NCBI RefSeq assembly: GCF_018320785.1
Contig: NC_054870.1
Span: forward strand, 3,769,433-3,833,432
Length of the DNA: 64,000 nt
DNA from: Cheilinus undulatus
Lineage: Eukaryota > Chordata > Actinopteri > Labriformes > Labridae
Reading direction: 5' to 3'
Shown piece after piece: positions 38,301 through 50,300 of this stretch. Made by a program: the position numbers and the translations under genes. Positions within the stretch are counted from its first letter, which is position 1, and each line of letters begins with the position of its first letter. Under the pieces are notes generated by a model. The model had not been told where the DNA came from. It saw only the letters and a program-made list of their open reading frames with translations, and ran no database searches.

Positions 38301-41300
38301 CCCTCTCAGGAAATGGATGTGGCTCTCCTGATCCTCCTCTCAGCTGCGAGCTAGGAGGATCAGGAGAAGAGTGTGGAACTTTCTTACAAGCAGATAGGGC
38401 CAAGTGAACCTGGGGGAGGGACTAACTCCCCACATGACATCATGAGGGGAAAATCTGAGAACGGCTTGTTTTAGCACACATTTTCTGAAAGGTGGTGAAG
38501 GGGAGGGGTGCTGGTACTTGAGGGGATTGTGGACAGGCCAGGGGCAGATAACTTATTCAAAACATGTAAGACTACGACTAAAAAATGAGCCACAAACAGC
38601 CACAAAAGTGCTGCATACAGCAGTTGTGCCAAGCTCTGTGGTATTAAGCCCTCGTATCATTCTGTGTCAGTTTTTACTGCAGACTCCTTTCACTTCTTGG
38701 GCATCGTCATCAACCAGGACACCAAACTGAGGTCCAGTTGATTTCCTAACAAAGAGAGTGCTTGTCCAATGTGGCATTAAGTCTGCTCTCCAAAAATAAT
38801 ATTATAAAATGTACAGTACACAACTGCCCTTTGTATGATGAGATGACTGCTACTGAGATATTACAACTAAAGAAATAAAAACTTAAGGAGAAACTAACAG
38901 ATTGATGATATTTCATGCAAAATGTCAGCCTGCTAATGTGATCTGATACCAAAAAGCATGAAGTACTAACAGCTGCATCATGGTTTTATTCTTTATCTTA
39001 AAATGCATCATATGTAACAACAAGCCTATAAAAGACACTTTTAGCACTCTCTTAAGACTGCTACCTAAAGGCTCATGAATGAAAGGTCTGTGGTTTTACA
39101 TTTTAAGTTCTTTCCTTTGGTTTTCTTACCTACGATCAGATCAACATTCTGGTAATTCCGCCTCACCTGCTCTTCAAACAGATCAATGACTGCTGTCAGA
39201 GCGGCTGGATCCTTCAGGATGGGACAGATATCTCTGCAGGACACACAGAAACATGACTTAAGAATATACTGTCTTCATACTTACTTGATCAGCATTTTCT
39301 TTGGATATATGTCAACAATCTACAATTAATACCTTGGAGTTTTCTCACATTATACTTCACTGAGGCCAGAATGGAAAAGACATCTGTATTCTGAACATAC
39401 ACTATATTGCCAAAAGTATTCACTCACCCATCCAAATAATTGAAATCAGGTGTTCCAATCACTTCCATGGCCACAGGTGTATAAAATCAACACCTAGGCA
39501 TGCAGACTGTTTCTACAAACATTTGCGAAAGAATGGCTCGCTCTCAGGAGCTCAGTGAATTCCAGCGTGGTACTGTGATAGGATGCTACCTGTGCAACAA
39601 GTCCAGTGGTGAAATTTCCTCGCTCCTAAATATTCCACAGTCAACTGTCAGTGGTATTATAACAGTGGAAGCGATTTGGAACAACAGCAACTCCGCCACA
39701 AAGTGGTCGGCCACGTAAAATGATGGAGTAGGGTCAGCGGATGCTGAGGCGCATAGTGCGCAGAGGTCACCAACTTTCTGCAGATTCAATGGCTACAGAC
39801 CTCCAAACTATATGTGGCCTTCAGATTAGCTCAAGAACAGTGCGTAGAGAGCTTCAAGGAATGGGTTTCCATGGCCAAGCAGCTGCATCCAAGCCATACA
39901 TCACCAAGTGGAATGCAAACCATCGGATGCAGTGGTGTAAAGCACGCCACCACTGGACTCTAGAGCAGTGGAGACACGTTCTCTGGAATGATAAATCGCG
40001 CTTCTCCATCTGGCAATTCGATGGACGAGTCTGGGTTTGGTGGTTACCAGGAGAACAGTACTTGTCTGACTGCATTGTGCCAAGTGTAAAGTTTGGTGAA
40101 GGGGGGATTATGGTGTGGGCTTGTTTTTCAGGAGCTGGGCTTGGCCCCTTAGTTCCAGTCAAAGGAACTCTGAATGCTTCAGCATACCAAGACATTTTGG
40201 ACAATTCCATGCTCCCAACTTTGTGGGAACAGTTTGGGGATGGCCCCTTCCTGTTCCAACATGACTGTGCACCAGTGCACAAAACAAGGTCCACAAAGAC
40301 ATGGATGAGAGTTTGGAGAAGATGAACTTGACTGGCCTGCACAGAGTCCTGACCTCAACCCCATAGCACACCTTTGGGATGAATTAGAGCGGAGACTGAG
40401 AGCCAGGCCTTCTTGTCCAACATCATTGTGTGACCTCACAAATGCGCTTCTGGAAGAATGGTCAAAAATTCCCATAAACACACTTCTAAACCTTGTGGAA
40501 AGCCTTCCCAGAAAAGTTCAAGCTGTTATAGCTGCAAAGGGTGGACCGACCTCATACTAAACCCTATGGATTAAGAATGGGATGTCACTAAAGTTCATAT
40601 AGTCAAGGCAGGTGAGCCAATACTTTTGGCAATATAGTGTATGATAGCCTTGCTGTAGGGTCATGTCCCATATACTGAGGCTATAGTCCTCCAAGAAGGT
40701 GCTCCAGATTCAAATCCAGCCTAGAACCCCTTTTCTGCATGTCATTTTTCACTCATTCCCTTTCTTACTCTGACCTAAAGATCTAAAAGAAAAAAAAACG
40801 GTAAAACCCCCTAAATCTAATCTTGAAAAAAAGGGTCAGAAAAACACTGACCAACAGGTCTTATATTCATACATTTTTAATCCTATATTCTGTGTTAAGT
40901 TTATTTCGCTCACAGGGGCCACACTACTTCTACCTGAACTTTGGAACCATATTCATGAGTGTAATAAATGAAGCCCTCTGGTCACTAGTTTCTCTCACCT
41001 TAGGTTATAACTGACTGCAACCACCCCTGACTTACAGTTAGTAAGCAAACATAACAGGTACAAACATTTCTAATTATTTGCCAAGAACAAATAGGTGAAG
41101 GGTGAACAAGGGGAGCGACAACAAAATCTATAATCCAAGAATTCTGCTAACTTTCACATTTGGAAGATTGTTCCTTCAGTCTTAAAGTCTTAATATACGT
41201 GTTATCTTGGGGATTTGTGTTTTCACAGTTATAAAAAATCTACACTGTGCTCATTTATTTTAAAGACGATTTCTTCCGTTTGACTTATTTTACACAAGCC

Positions 41301-41657
41301 CTTGCAGAACTCTTGAAATCAGCTCATGCGCAGTCTCAGCGCAGGTCCAGGTCCTTCAGTCCAGTCAGCTGTGTGAGCCTCAAACACCCTGTCTGCAGCA
41401 ACGAGGGCTCTGGTCTGACCGACGCATTCAGAGGGAAGTGAGGTTTGACCCCGCTGGTGTAAGAAGCATTGCTCCATGTGTTCCCCTCTGACTGCAGTGC
41501 TGACGGACCTGACATGTCATGACACAACGTGAAGAATGCCTGCAGGAAACCGCTAGAACGGATCAGGGTTTCATTCTTACCTGAACATGATTCCTTTCTT
41601 TGGAAAGTCCGGAAAAGCCCGAATGTGGGATCGGACCAGCTCTAGTCTGGACTCCAT
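35385..41657 (-). CDS. aprt: APRT, adenine phosphoribosyltransferase
   Basis: Minus-strand coding exons: 41657-41581, 39233-39130, 37486-37353, 36897-36819 and 35524-35385 (TGA), 534 bases, 177 residues against 180 in human. It converts adenine and PRPP to AMP and pyrophosphate in the cytosol, the adenine branch of purine salvage. The N-terminal [19 protein letters not shown] matches the family start. Exon 3 encodes [20 protein letters not shown] and the RKKGKLPG loop. Exon 4 gives the PRPP-binding motif [14 protein letters not shown] at about residues 120-133, with its two acidic residues intact. The C terminus ends FSLVQY. The start codon has A at -3. It is convergent with CDT1 and divergent from TK2. 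Intron 1 carries a Tc1-like insertion and intron 4 carries two dispersed repeats. The protein looks intact. Confidence 0.97.
35635..35995 (+). repeat. Dispersed teleost repeat in APRT intron 4
   Basis: It begins ccatccatttctatatcgct and contains ggtataccctggactggtcg, ccaatttagagtcaccaatt and gaacatgcaaactctgcaca. The first part matches the start of the window inverted. It is probably the 3' part of a retroposon, but I cannot assign the class. The open frames here are non-coding with respect to APRT. Confidence 0.6.
36030..36690 (+). mobile_element. Decayed DNA-transposon-like fragment in APRT intron 4
   Basis: Phrases such as tcatctgaccatagaacagt, ttttccattttgcctcagtc and cacatatggcttcttctctg are familiar from a repeated fish element read antisense to a transposase. 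No frame survives. Classification is uncertain. Confidence 0.4.
37196..37325 (-). repeat. tRNA-derived SINE-like repeat, inverted, in APRT intron 3
   Basis: On the minus strand it reads a B-box (ggtttgatccc) followed by cttgtgcaagacatttaac, the same order as at 5829-5955. It abuts the low-pass side of exon 3. Confidence 0.5.
38090..38565 (-). mobile_element. Family B MITE, copy in APRT intron 2, one end lost
   Basis: It starts aggggacatattttacactt after tgaa (a changed TTAA) and follows the body of 16774-17292 through ggattgtggacaggcc. The final end is missing after about 38560. A strong hairpin (ctcctgatcctcctc and its complement gaggaggatcaggag-like arm, 38327-38366) lies in the middle. 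Confidence 0.7.
39400..40639 (+). mobile_element. Tc1-like transposon in APRT intron 1
   Basis: Inverted ends cactatattgccaaaagtat and atacttttggcaatatagtg are perfect over 20 bases and are flanked by TA (39398-39399 and 40640-40641). The 1240-base element has a plus-strand transposase remnant. Its perfect ends show it is fairly young, although the gene is broken. Confidence 0.9.
39532..40560 (+). pseudogene. Tc1-like transposase, frameshifted
   Basis: Translation starts [17 protein letters not shown] at 39532 with a helix-turn-helix region, is disrupted near 39680-39740, and resumes in another frame from about 39741 to 40325. The catalytic D-D-E residues are in [21 protein letters not shown] and LWDELERRL; the last block lies in a third frame after a one-base shift near 40310. 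The terminal GGPTSY stop is at about 40550-40560. At least two frameshifts make it non-functional. Confidence 0.85.
40650..40765 (+). repeat. Possible tRNA-derived SINE fragment
   Basis: A B-box-like gattcaaatcc lies at about 40707, followed by ctgcatgtca and a pyrimidine-rich stretch. The A-box is weak. It adjoins the Tc1-like element in APRT intron 1. Confidence 0.35.
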
Positions 41658-42050
41658 TCTTCCTAACTGTACTAACTGTATCACCGGAATGCTCTCTTCT
41701 GACTGCTCCCTCTCATTTTTCCTCCACTTACTCCTTCTTCATGAGAGAGAGAGCAAACAGCATTATTACTCATTACCGCCTCCCACTGGGCTGGGGTCTA
41801 CATGCTGTCACAGGGAGGTTTTAAGGTGAAGTTGGCTAAAACAAGAACACACTAAGAGAGTTGTATTTTCATAAATGTCCATCAGCCTCTTGAATACTGA
41901 AAAGTAAAACAAAAGTGTTTTGAAAAGAGAGCAAGACGATGAAGTCTACTTTTAAACAAATCTACTGTTCATGGGCTAAAAAGATGGAAACAGGCGAACA
42001 CAGGCATGGAGGCCTCCATTTCCACCGTTTTCCCACTTTTGAATTCTTAC
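41658..42050. other. APRT upstream region
   Basis: Sequence upstream of the APRT start. No TATA box, and no strong GC box within the first 200 bases. No gene seen. Confidence 0.35.
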
Positions 42051-42054
42051 TTAA

Positions 42055-42578
42055 AGGGGACATATTATGCAAAAATAACTTTTTCAGGCTTTTCTAACAG
42101 AAAAATGTTCCCCTGGCCTGTCCACAATCCCCTCAAATACCAAAGAAATCCATTCCCTCCCTCTCTTTCTTTACCTTTCAGAAAATGTGTGCTGAGACAA
42201 GGCGTTTCTCAGATTTCCCCCTCATGATGTCATGTGGGGAGTCAGCCCCGCCCCCAGGTTCAGTTGGCCCTCCCCGCTTGGAAGAAAGTTCTGCCCTCCT
42301 CTCCTGATCACTGAGAGGAGGAGCAGAGGAGCCACATCCATTAAGCTACATCCGTTTCCTGAGAGGGGCGTGGCCAGGGGCGGAGTCAGACAGATCAGTC
42401 ACATTTAAAGCCACAGACACAGAAACAGCTCATTCTGAGCAGGGCTGAAACAGAGGGGTTTTTAGACATCACAAAATCCAGTCCTGCAGTGTTCTTTCTG
42501 CAGCAAACTTCACAGACATATTCTGGGGACCTCTGAGACTAAAATAGACTTGTCTTAAAGGGGTAAAATATGTCCCCT
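42055..42578 (+). mobile_element. Family B MITE, complete reference copy
   Basis: TTAA lies at 42051-42054 and 42579-42582. The ends are aggggacatattatgc and ggtaaaatatgtcccct, inverted repeats of about a dozen bases. It contains cccctcatgatgtcatgtgg, a CCCCGCCCCC box, an inner gaggagga hairpin, and gggcgtggccaggggcggag. It lies 398 bases upstream of the APRT start and about 1.8 kb upstream of TK2. Confidence 0.8.
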
Positions 42579-42599
42579 TTAAGAAAGGAAGAGCTACTT

Positions 42600-44395
42600 G
42601 TAAATTCCTCCATTAATGTTCACACTGTAATGATGTAAAGATTTCAGTGACTGTATTAATAAAACACAATAAAAACATATAAGAAACTATATAGAAACTA
42701 TAAAATGGTGTTTTCTTTATTTCTTTTGAGCTTACAGTCTAATGTATTTTATTTTAATTTCTTTTGCAGTCTTCTAATGCTTTCAGTATTTTGTTTTGAA
42801 TTCTGTTAATTGTTATTTAGTTATGGCTGTAATATTTTAGACTGGAGCTGCTGCCACAGTCTGATCTTTTTCACGTTAAAGTTTGATGCAACATGAACCA
42901 AAAATGACAGTTAATTATTGTTTTTGTACACAAAAAAAAAACCTATGTGGTTTTCAAAATGTATTTGGAGACTCTAAATGGACGTCTGGTCACCAGGTGG
43001 CATTGGAGCTATATAAATACTGAGGTTGCATTTTTATTTAAGAAAAAATGACAATTTACCCAAAGAAAAAAAACATTATTTTCCCTTTTTGGTCGTGTTT
43101 TACCAACTTTAACCTCCCAACAAGTGGCCAACATGAATCATCTAAAGCAGGCCACAGGATCATGTGGGTGCGCTTGTTTTGTTCCTTAGAGTCTCTGAGA
43201 CACAGACAGGGTAAATTTTATAATTACACCGCCCCTGTCAGACATGACAATCAGAAAACCAAATACAAATATCAAGTCAGAGATAAGCAGTATTTTTGAA
43301 GGTTTATTCTTCATGGAAAATTTTCTATCAAGTGTGTTTTTGTAACTAAATGAAGTTGCTATTGTTTGTTGAGGCCCTACCTTTACCTGGATATCAGGAT
43401 TGATTATCAGGGTCAGACTTTCTCACTTCATTATGACAGAATGCATGCAGCAGACACCTGGAGTTTGACTTACCAAATACCAAAAAATAGTCTTCCCTGA
43501 GGTGCTAACTGACTGAGTCCAGCCTTCACTTAAAGTGCTAAAACAAACAGCCACTCAGATGCTACTGATTATTTGTTTAGCACAAATATGTAGCTACAGG
43601 TGCACAGATAAACAAAGAGAAGAGAAAAAGAAACAGATGCTCAAGTTTTAAATGAGACCAGCGTCTGTTTACCAAAGTTCCAACGTCTTCATTATCATCT
43701 GTTGTGTGTGTGGAAGAAGATGGGTGAAGAAGAAAGACAGCAAAGGGTTTGCCTACGAGGAATAAGAAAGAAATAAGATATAATGGATTTTGGACATTAA
43801 ATGCCAGTGGGATTTCTGTGTATTTCCTGTCTATATTTTATTTGGGATAAACATTAATGTCAGCTGACATTTATTTAGAGTGGCAGTAATCAAACTGACA
43901 GCCAAAGAGAAGTTCATTTGGTTATCACTCCATCCATAACCATGTAACATTTCCACTGTGTTACTCAGGACCAGTTTGCATAGAAGACAACAAAATACAC
44001 AATCAAAACAAGATTAAAAAGATCACGAGTTTCCATAAAATCTATAAAATGATACGGAATATAAAATCTTTATTTAAAGTAACGGTGAAAGATGACAGAA
44101 GAGGCAGGCTACAGCTCAGCCATGGTGCCAACTGCTCAATAATCCAGAACCGTTCCTATCCATGAACACTAGGAGGCAGTATGCGCCTATCCTGTAACTT
44201 TATTACAGTAGAAGAAGAGGTCACACGCTTTCGTGCTTCATGTAATAACAGATAGATTCCGGCCCCTTCTCCTGAGAAATGTGGACAGTTGGTGGTCGTG
44301 TGGCCTTTCTGTTAAAGGCTGCCGTCATTTCGTCTTCTTTCCGTGTTGTCAGGTGTAGCCGAAGTAAGAAGTTACCTGCCGGGCGCGTCAACGTT
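42600..44395. other. APRT/TK2 divergent intergenic region
   Basis: Mostly AT-rich, no gene seen. The last 250 bases before TK2 are GC-richer and may hold its promoter; no TATA or clear E2F motif was found. Confidence 0.4.
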
Positions 44396-47300
44396 ATGCT
44401 GACGAGAGCATGCAGCGTCACACAGCACGCTAGAAACGTTACAGGTCAGTAATGTTGGATTTTCTGAGGATGAACAGAGCTCTAGGTAATAGATAACATT
44501 TATCTGTAAAACTGTTTGTATTGACGCTTATTTACATTGGCTGACAGTGTTTCTCAGTCTTCTTTATAACGAGATTCATGGTGAGTTTACAGGTGGATTA
44601 TGTGGTCAGGGATGATGGCTGGTAGAGGCATATCCTTTATCGACTGTAGTTTGCGCAGTATTACTGTCTTCAGATAACGGCTTTCCTTTTATATCAAAAC
44701 TATATACTGCCAACATGCTTATATACATAATATTTAATATGACATAACCCGAAAATGTGTTTGTGTGTTGATCCCGTTACCTGAACATTGATTAATATTC
44801 ACTAAAGAAAGCCTCTGGTAGTTTCACTTTCCCCCATGATTTTGACATGCCACAAAGGCTGGGGGATATGATCAGTGATGGGATCACCATTGTTAATCAA
44901 GTTGAATTTGGAATTTTAAGAACATTTGTTGCTTTTTGTAAAAAACAAATAAAATCAAACACATCACAACAGCAGCCTCTGAAGATGCTTACAGTTCCAG
45001 TGAGGCTGTTTACTTCCCATTGAGCCGAATATTTCAGCTTTTTAGATGTAGTTTCTTAAATTACTAGATTAATTTCATAAATGTGTTTGCTGTACTAATG
45101 TTGTCTTTTATACTATCTTATGCTTGGGCCGCTCTCTCCGTGATTGTTTTAAGACACTTTTATTTTGAAAGAGAGCTGAACATCCGGTTACTGCTGTAAA
45201 CAGTAATCCAACTAGAAGAAAAGAAATGAAACACATCGAAATGTTTGGCGTCACGTGGATGAGCTGCTGACTTGTTGGCGTCTTAAATGTCTTAAATCTT
45301 AAATGAATAAATCTCTGATGAATGTTGACACCGTAGATCAGGAAGAATCAAAGATGGAGACGCTGCTGTGTCAGGAGCTCAGACTGTGGAAGATATGCCG
45401 GGACATGCCCAGCTGAAGGCAGAGTGCGTTTGAGTCTAAGAAGATTGAATTTATTTATAAACAAACAGTGATTTAAGAGAAATATGTAAAACGTGATCTG
45501 AACCAAACCTGATTTTAATGTTGTAATGTAATTTTAAAATATTTTCTATAGATGAAAACACTGAGTTTTCCACCGATGTAAAGCATCCATTTGAAAGGTT
45601 ACAAATTAATCACGTTTCTCTGATCATGGGGAGGCCAAAATCATGATTAAGATTTGTGGTATCCCAGCTAAACAAATGTAGTTAATTAATGCTTCCTAAG
45701 TTACTCTCTGATTAGTGCATGTTAGATGCTATTACCTCTCAGGTCCAGTAGATGGCGAGCTTAGGCTGTGTCAGGTTAAGGAGATCGGAGTAAGCTGCAG
45801 CAGACATGAAGGAATCCATGAAAGCTGATTATCAGGGGTTCCCCTCTCCATGAAACTTCAGTATCAGCTCTGGAACTTTTTGGATGTTGTGGACATTCCC
45901 TCCTTCCAACAATACAACAAGATTAAATAATTGTTGCAGGGCTACTTGCCACAATCTTTAAACAGGATACCTGAGGTCAGATGGTTACAGTGCTGTGCTC
46001 ATTTTGCCCATAGGTTTAGTTTTGTGCTAAAGCGGTGTTATTCAACTCTGCTCAATTAAAGAGCCAAATTTTTGTAAATAACCCTTCCAAGAGCTACTAT
46101 CTAAGTGGTGAAAAGTGTCAAAAAAGGGTTAAAGTGGCAATAAAAATAAGTTCAAGGCAGCAAAAAATGGCCAAAAAGCTACAAAAAAGGGTTAAAGGGG
46201 GCAAAATAGGTATGAAATGGCTAAAACTGGGTGAAGAGTGGCAAAATGGGGAGAAAAGTGGCAAAAATGGTTGAGAGGTAGGACTGAACAATTTGCAAAA
46301 ATAACCTAATTGCAATTTTTTCCCCCAATATTGCAATGCGATTTAATATGTGATAATTTTTAGGTTTCTTATATTATGCAATTCTTCAACAAATACAAGA
46401 AATAAATCATTCTATATTTTAACCAGCACAATAGTAGATACATTGAAATAGGGGTGAAGAGATATGAAAAAATGTTTTTTTGAAATTTTGGCCATTTAGC
46501 AAATTTGATATCAATTGCTTTACTGACAGGAATGATTATTTCTGTTATGTTATTCTTGTTTTAATCAAGAAAATCCTATGCCTGAACAGGAAAAGTAGGA
46601 TTTTGTAAACTATTCTATAAAAAGACATTGAAGTGTTTGTATAATCTGCAGAGCATAAAATCTGAAAAAAAAAAAAAAAGTCTCAAACTGGTATTTTGAC
46701 ATGTTTCAGGTTAAGGAAAAATTGCACAAACTGCAATTTGAAAATGGCAGCAGGCCATTTGTGATTTTATCTAATTTGCAATTAATTGCCCAGCACTAGT
46801 GACAAAAGTGACAAAAAGTACGGGGGGTAAAAGTAACAGGTGGCAAAAATGGTCAAAATGCAACAAAATCTTTGCAATAAATTAGTGAAAAGTGACTAAA
46901 ATAGGCAAAAAGCAGCAAAATTGTTCCAAAAAATTAATGAAAAGTGACTAAAATGGCAAAAAGCAGCAAAGTCATTTAAAAGAATGAGTGAAAAGTGGCT
47001 GAAATGGGCAGAAAGCAACAAAAAAATGGCATTTATTGGCCAAAGGTAGCTTAAATAGCTGAAAAATGGCAAAAAGGGTATAACTTGCAAATATCACAAA
47101 GGTGGGCAAAAAGCAGCGGAAATGGCATAAAAGTGGCCAAATGGGTGAAAAGTGGCAATAAAAGGGAAGGAAGGGGCAAAAAATGCAAATAAAGGCAATG
47201 GAAACATATAGACAAAAAATAGAGATTGACAAGTTAGACGATTAAAGCCTACTGTAGAAGTGTGGGAAATTAACTGATGTGTGTCTTACAACAGATAATT

Positions 47301-50300
47301 TCTGAGGTCAAAGTTTCACTTTTTTAAGGTTTTCTGGGGGGAACATTTCAAATAAAGACATTAAAGAGCCACATGTGGCTTAAGAGCTGGGCGTTGAGTA
47401 ACACTGTGTTACAGCATCCTTCCCTCTTTTAGCACGTGCCCTGCCTCTCTCACCAAAACAGCTCTTACTTTATTTTAAGTGAGGAGCAGAGGGAGCCACA
47501 GCACTTACCTTAGTCATATGGAGCCAGTTTCATTATCAGGAGTCTGACCTGGAAATTCAAGCACAAAGTGATATTTAAGACATTGGAGATCTAAATATTA
47601 ATAGTAATAATTAAATCTTGCCATTGTTTTGTTCAGTTCTTCACCTTATGTGATGCTGGATCATAACTGAGACTGTGGCCTTAGATTATCAGCTTTAGTT
47701 TGAGCTTTTCCTTTCATCCATGCTGGTAAAAAAAGTTATCACCGTCTTTAACATATTCTTGTTCTTCTGGTGTTACCTTAGCCCACTGACCTGAGAGAGG
47801 CCAGCTCTGGGAATTGTGGGAGGTGAAGTCATTTCTCACTATGTTGTCTTCCTTCCAAGGGAAGCTGGAGCGAAATGGAGAGGCTAAGAAACCAGTGGTG
47901 AGTCTTCTATGTTTCTGAGATGTCTTTTTTACCGTATAGTTTTTCCTCCTATTCTGAATGCAGGAAGATCTGCACTCCTGGTGCTTGCTGTAGTTTTTCA
48001 TAATGACTAAGCAATGCACCATTCTGAAAAGATTTCTGTGGATGAGACTGTTGAATGTGACCCTTTATCACTTTTTCAGATCTGTATTGAAGGGAACATT
48101 GCCAGTGGGAAGACTACATGTCTGAAGTACTTCAGCGAAACTAGCAATATAGAGGTACATGAAAATTATAGTCCCCCAAAGTTTGCATGTTTACAAAGAC
48201 ATACCACATTCATTTAACCTGAAAATCGAGCTCTGTGGCTATGACGTTTCTTGATAAAGTAATAAACTGTTTAAGTGTTTCATACCTTGTGTGCTATGCT
48301 TGTATACTTTTATATCACATTCTCTCCTTTGAATTCAGGAAGTTCAGAAAAAGCTAAACATGTTTGAAAAGTCGACACTAAAATTCAGTGTCTCAGCGGT
48401 AGCATTTCATAATCTGTCAGCCTAAAACATCCACGCTTTACAGTGATGTTAAACTCTCCTACCGTTTCTTGTTTGCTCCAGGTCCTAACAGAACCGGTCT
48501 CTAAATGGAGGAATGTCCGTGGACACAACCCTCTGGTATTGTACCTGTCAGTGTTGTTACTGATCTTAAATAAATCACACATCTCATCAGCACCAAAGCA
48601 TTTGCTGAATTCAGGGAGCTGACCACGCTTAAACCCTATTCCTAGTATTATCTGTGGGCCTCTGATAATTTGTGAACTACCTAATCCACTTGCGGCTGGC
48701 TGCAGGAACATCAGAAGTCACGTACACAATGCCTGTTAAACAGCTGTTTTTTATCTAGAAATAAACTGGTTTACAGCCTGGTTTAAAAAAAAAAGTGTCT
48801 AATTAGCTAATGTCTTCATGTGCTCTCACTGAACGGGGGATGCATTTTTTTGTGCCACAGTTGTTTAGATTATATTTAGGAAAAACCTCACTGCGCACCA
48901 ATTGGAGCATCTCATTTGATTGATAGCTCGACAGGCAGAAGCTACCTCCAGAAGGCTAGCTTTAGTGCGAGCTTAGCTGACAGGAAGTCAGTCTCAGTTC
49001 AGTTTAGACAATGATTTTAGTATGGAGATGCCACAAATTGGCTTCAAAAGGCATTTGAGTCCACCTGTTGTAATCAGACAGCTGACGTCACACAGGCTTT
49101 GTCCACTTCTTGTTACAGTCTATGAAATTACCCCCCTGACATGAGTGTTTAGTGTATTTGCACGGGTTAAGTGTAGTCTGTAATGTTTTCAAATTTACAC
49201 ACATTGCTGAAGGAAAACAGAAGGGTGCATGGCTGCAGCAGTGAAAATGCACAATTAGTTTTTATTTCTAAAATTCATACAAAAAATGCGATTTCATCTT
49301 CTGCAGGTGACGTTTTCTTAGTGAGTCCTGTTAACCTCACATTAAAAGCTGAAGTTCTGCTATTTCTAACAGTTTTTGTGCAAATGATACTGTGAATATT
49401 ATGTTCATTTTGGGTCGTTATGCATCCACAACAACCCTCCTTTCAGATCAGCTGTTGCAGCCTAACCTCTGTATATTGAGTGACACATTTCAAATCTTGT
49501 GTTATGCATGACATGTACGGTTAAATAATACTGATATAAGATAAGGCACTTGCAAAGAGGAAGAGCAGAAAAGCTGTGCGTATGAAGAGAGCAGCGGTGC
49601 ATGCACATTTGGACACTAGTGTAAAATTAAGCTATTTTTACACAAATGCTGAAATTAACCGAAAGAGAAGCACTATTTATAACCTTTAAGTGTAAAAACC
49701 TTGCTAAAAATGTCCCACAAAGCCTTTATAATTTTTTTTAATCAGAAAAAGTAAAAATAAAAGTAGTTGTAGAACTAGTAGCAGTAGCGCTAGTAATAAA
49801 AGTAAAAATAAAGTTATTGTATTGTGTTGTATTGTCAAGGAACATAAAAAGCTGCACGGATCATAGAAAATACATCACTACCCTAAATTACAGAGATGCC
49901 TATTCACACAGGATTAGAATTACCTGTGAACCTCTGTGTCTGCTGACATATGGTCTGGACATATTCCAAATTACCAGAGGTCTCAAGGTAATCCTGGTCC
50001 TGTGTGAATAGGGCATTAGTCTGTGTTCACACTGCAGGCCTTAATGCTTAAATCAGATGTTTTTGCTCAGATCAAATGGGTTTTTTTATTACATTTTGAA
50101 TAGGTCCTGTTTGCAGACTTGTGTGTGAAAAGGTCACAGTCCTGAACAGCTGAACTGAACTGACAGCCGGGTTCATCCAACAAAATATGGTCCAGCTCAT
50201 AATCCATATACGTTCTGCTACAGTCATGGACAGAAGTATTGGTATTGTAAAAAAAGTATTGTAACCTTGAGATTGTTCATATTTTTCCACAATTTTGCTT

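Noticed and set aside
39741-40325. 194-codon frame as a functional gene
   Set aside because: It is the middle of a Tc1-like transposase with frameshifts on both sides; the catalytic residues are spread over different frames.
46035-46274. Lys/Gly-rich open frame
   Set aside because: It is made of gtggcaaaaa words within a hAT-like element and is not a gene.
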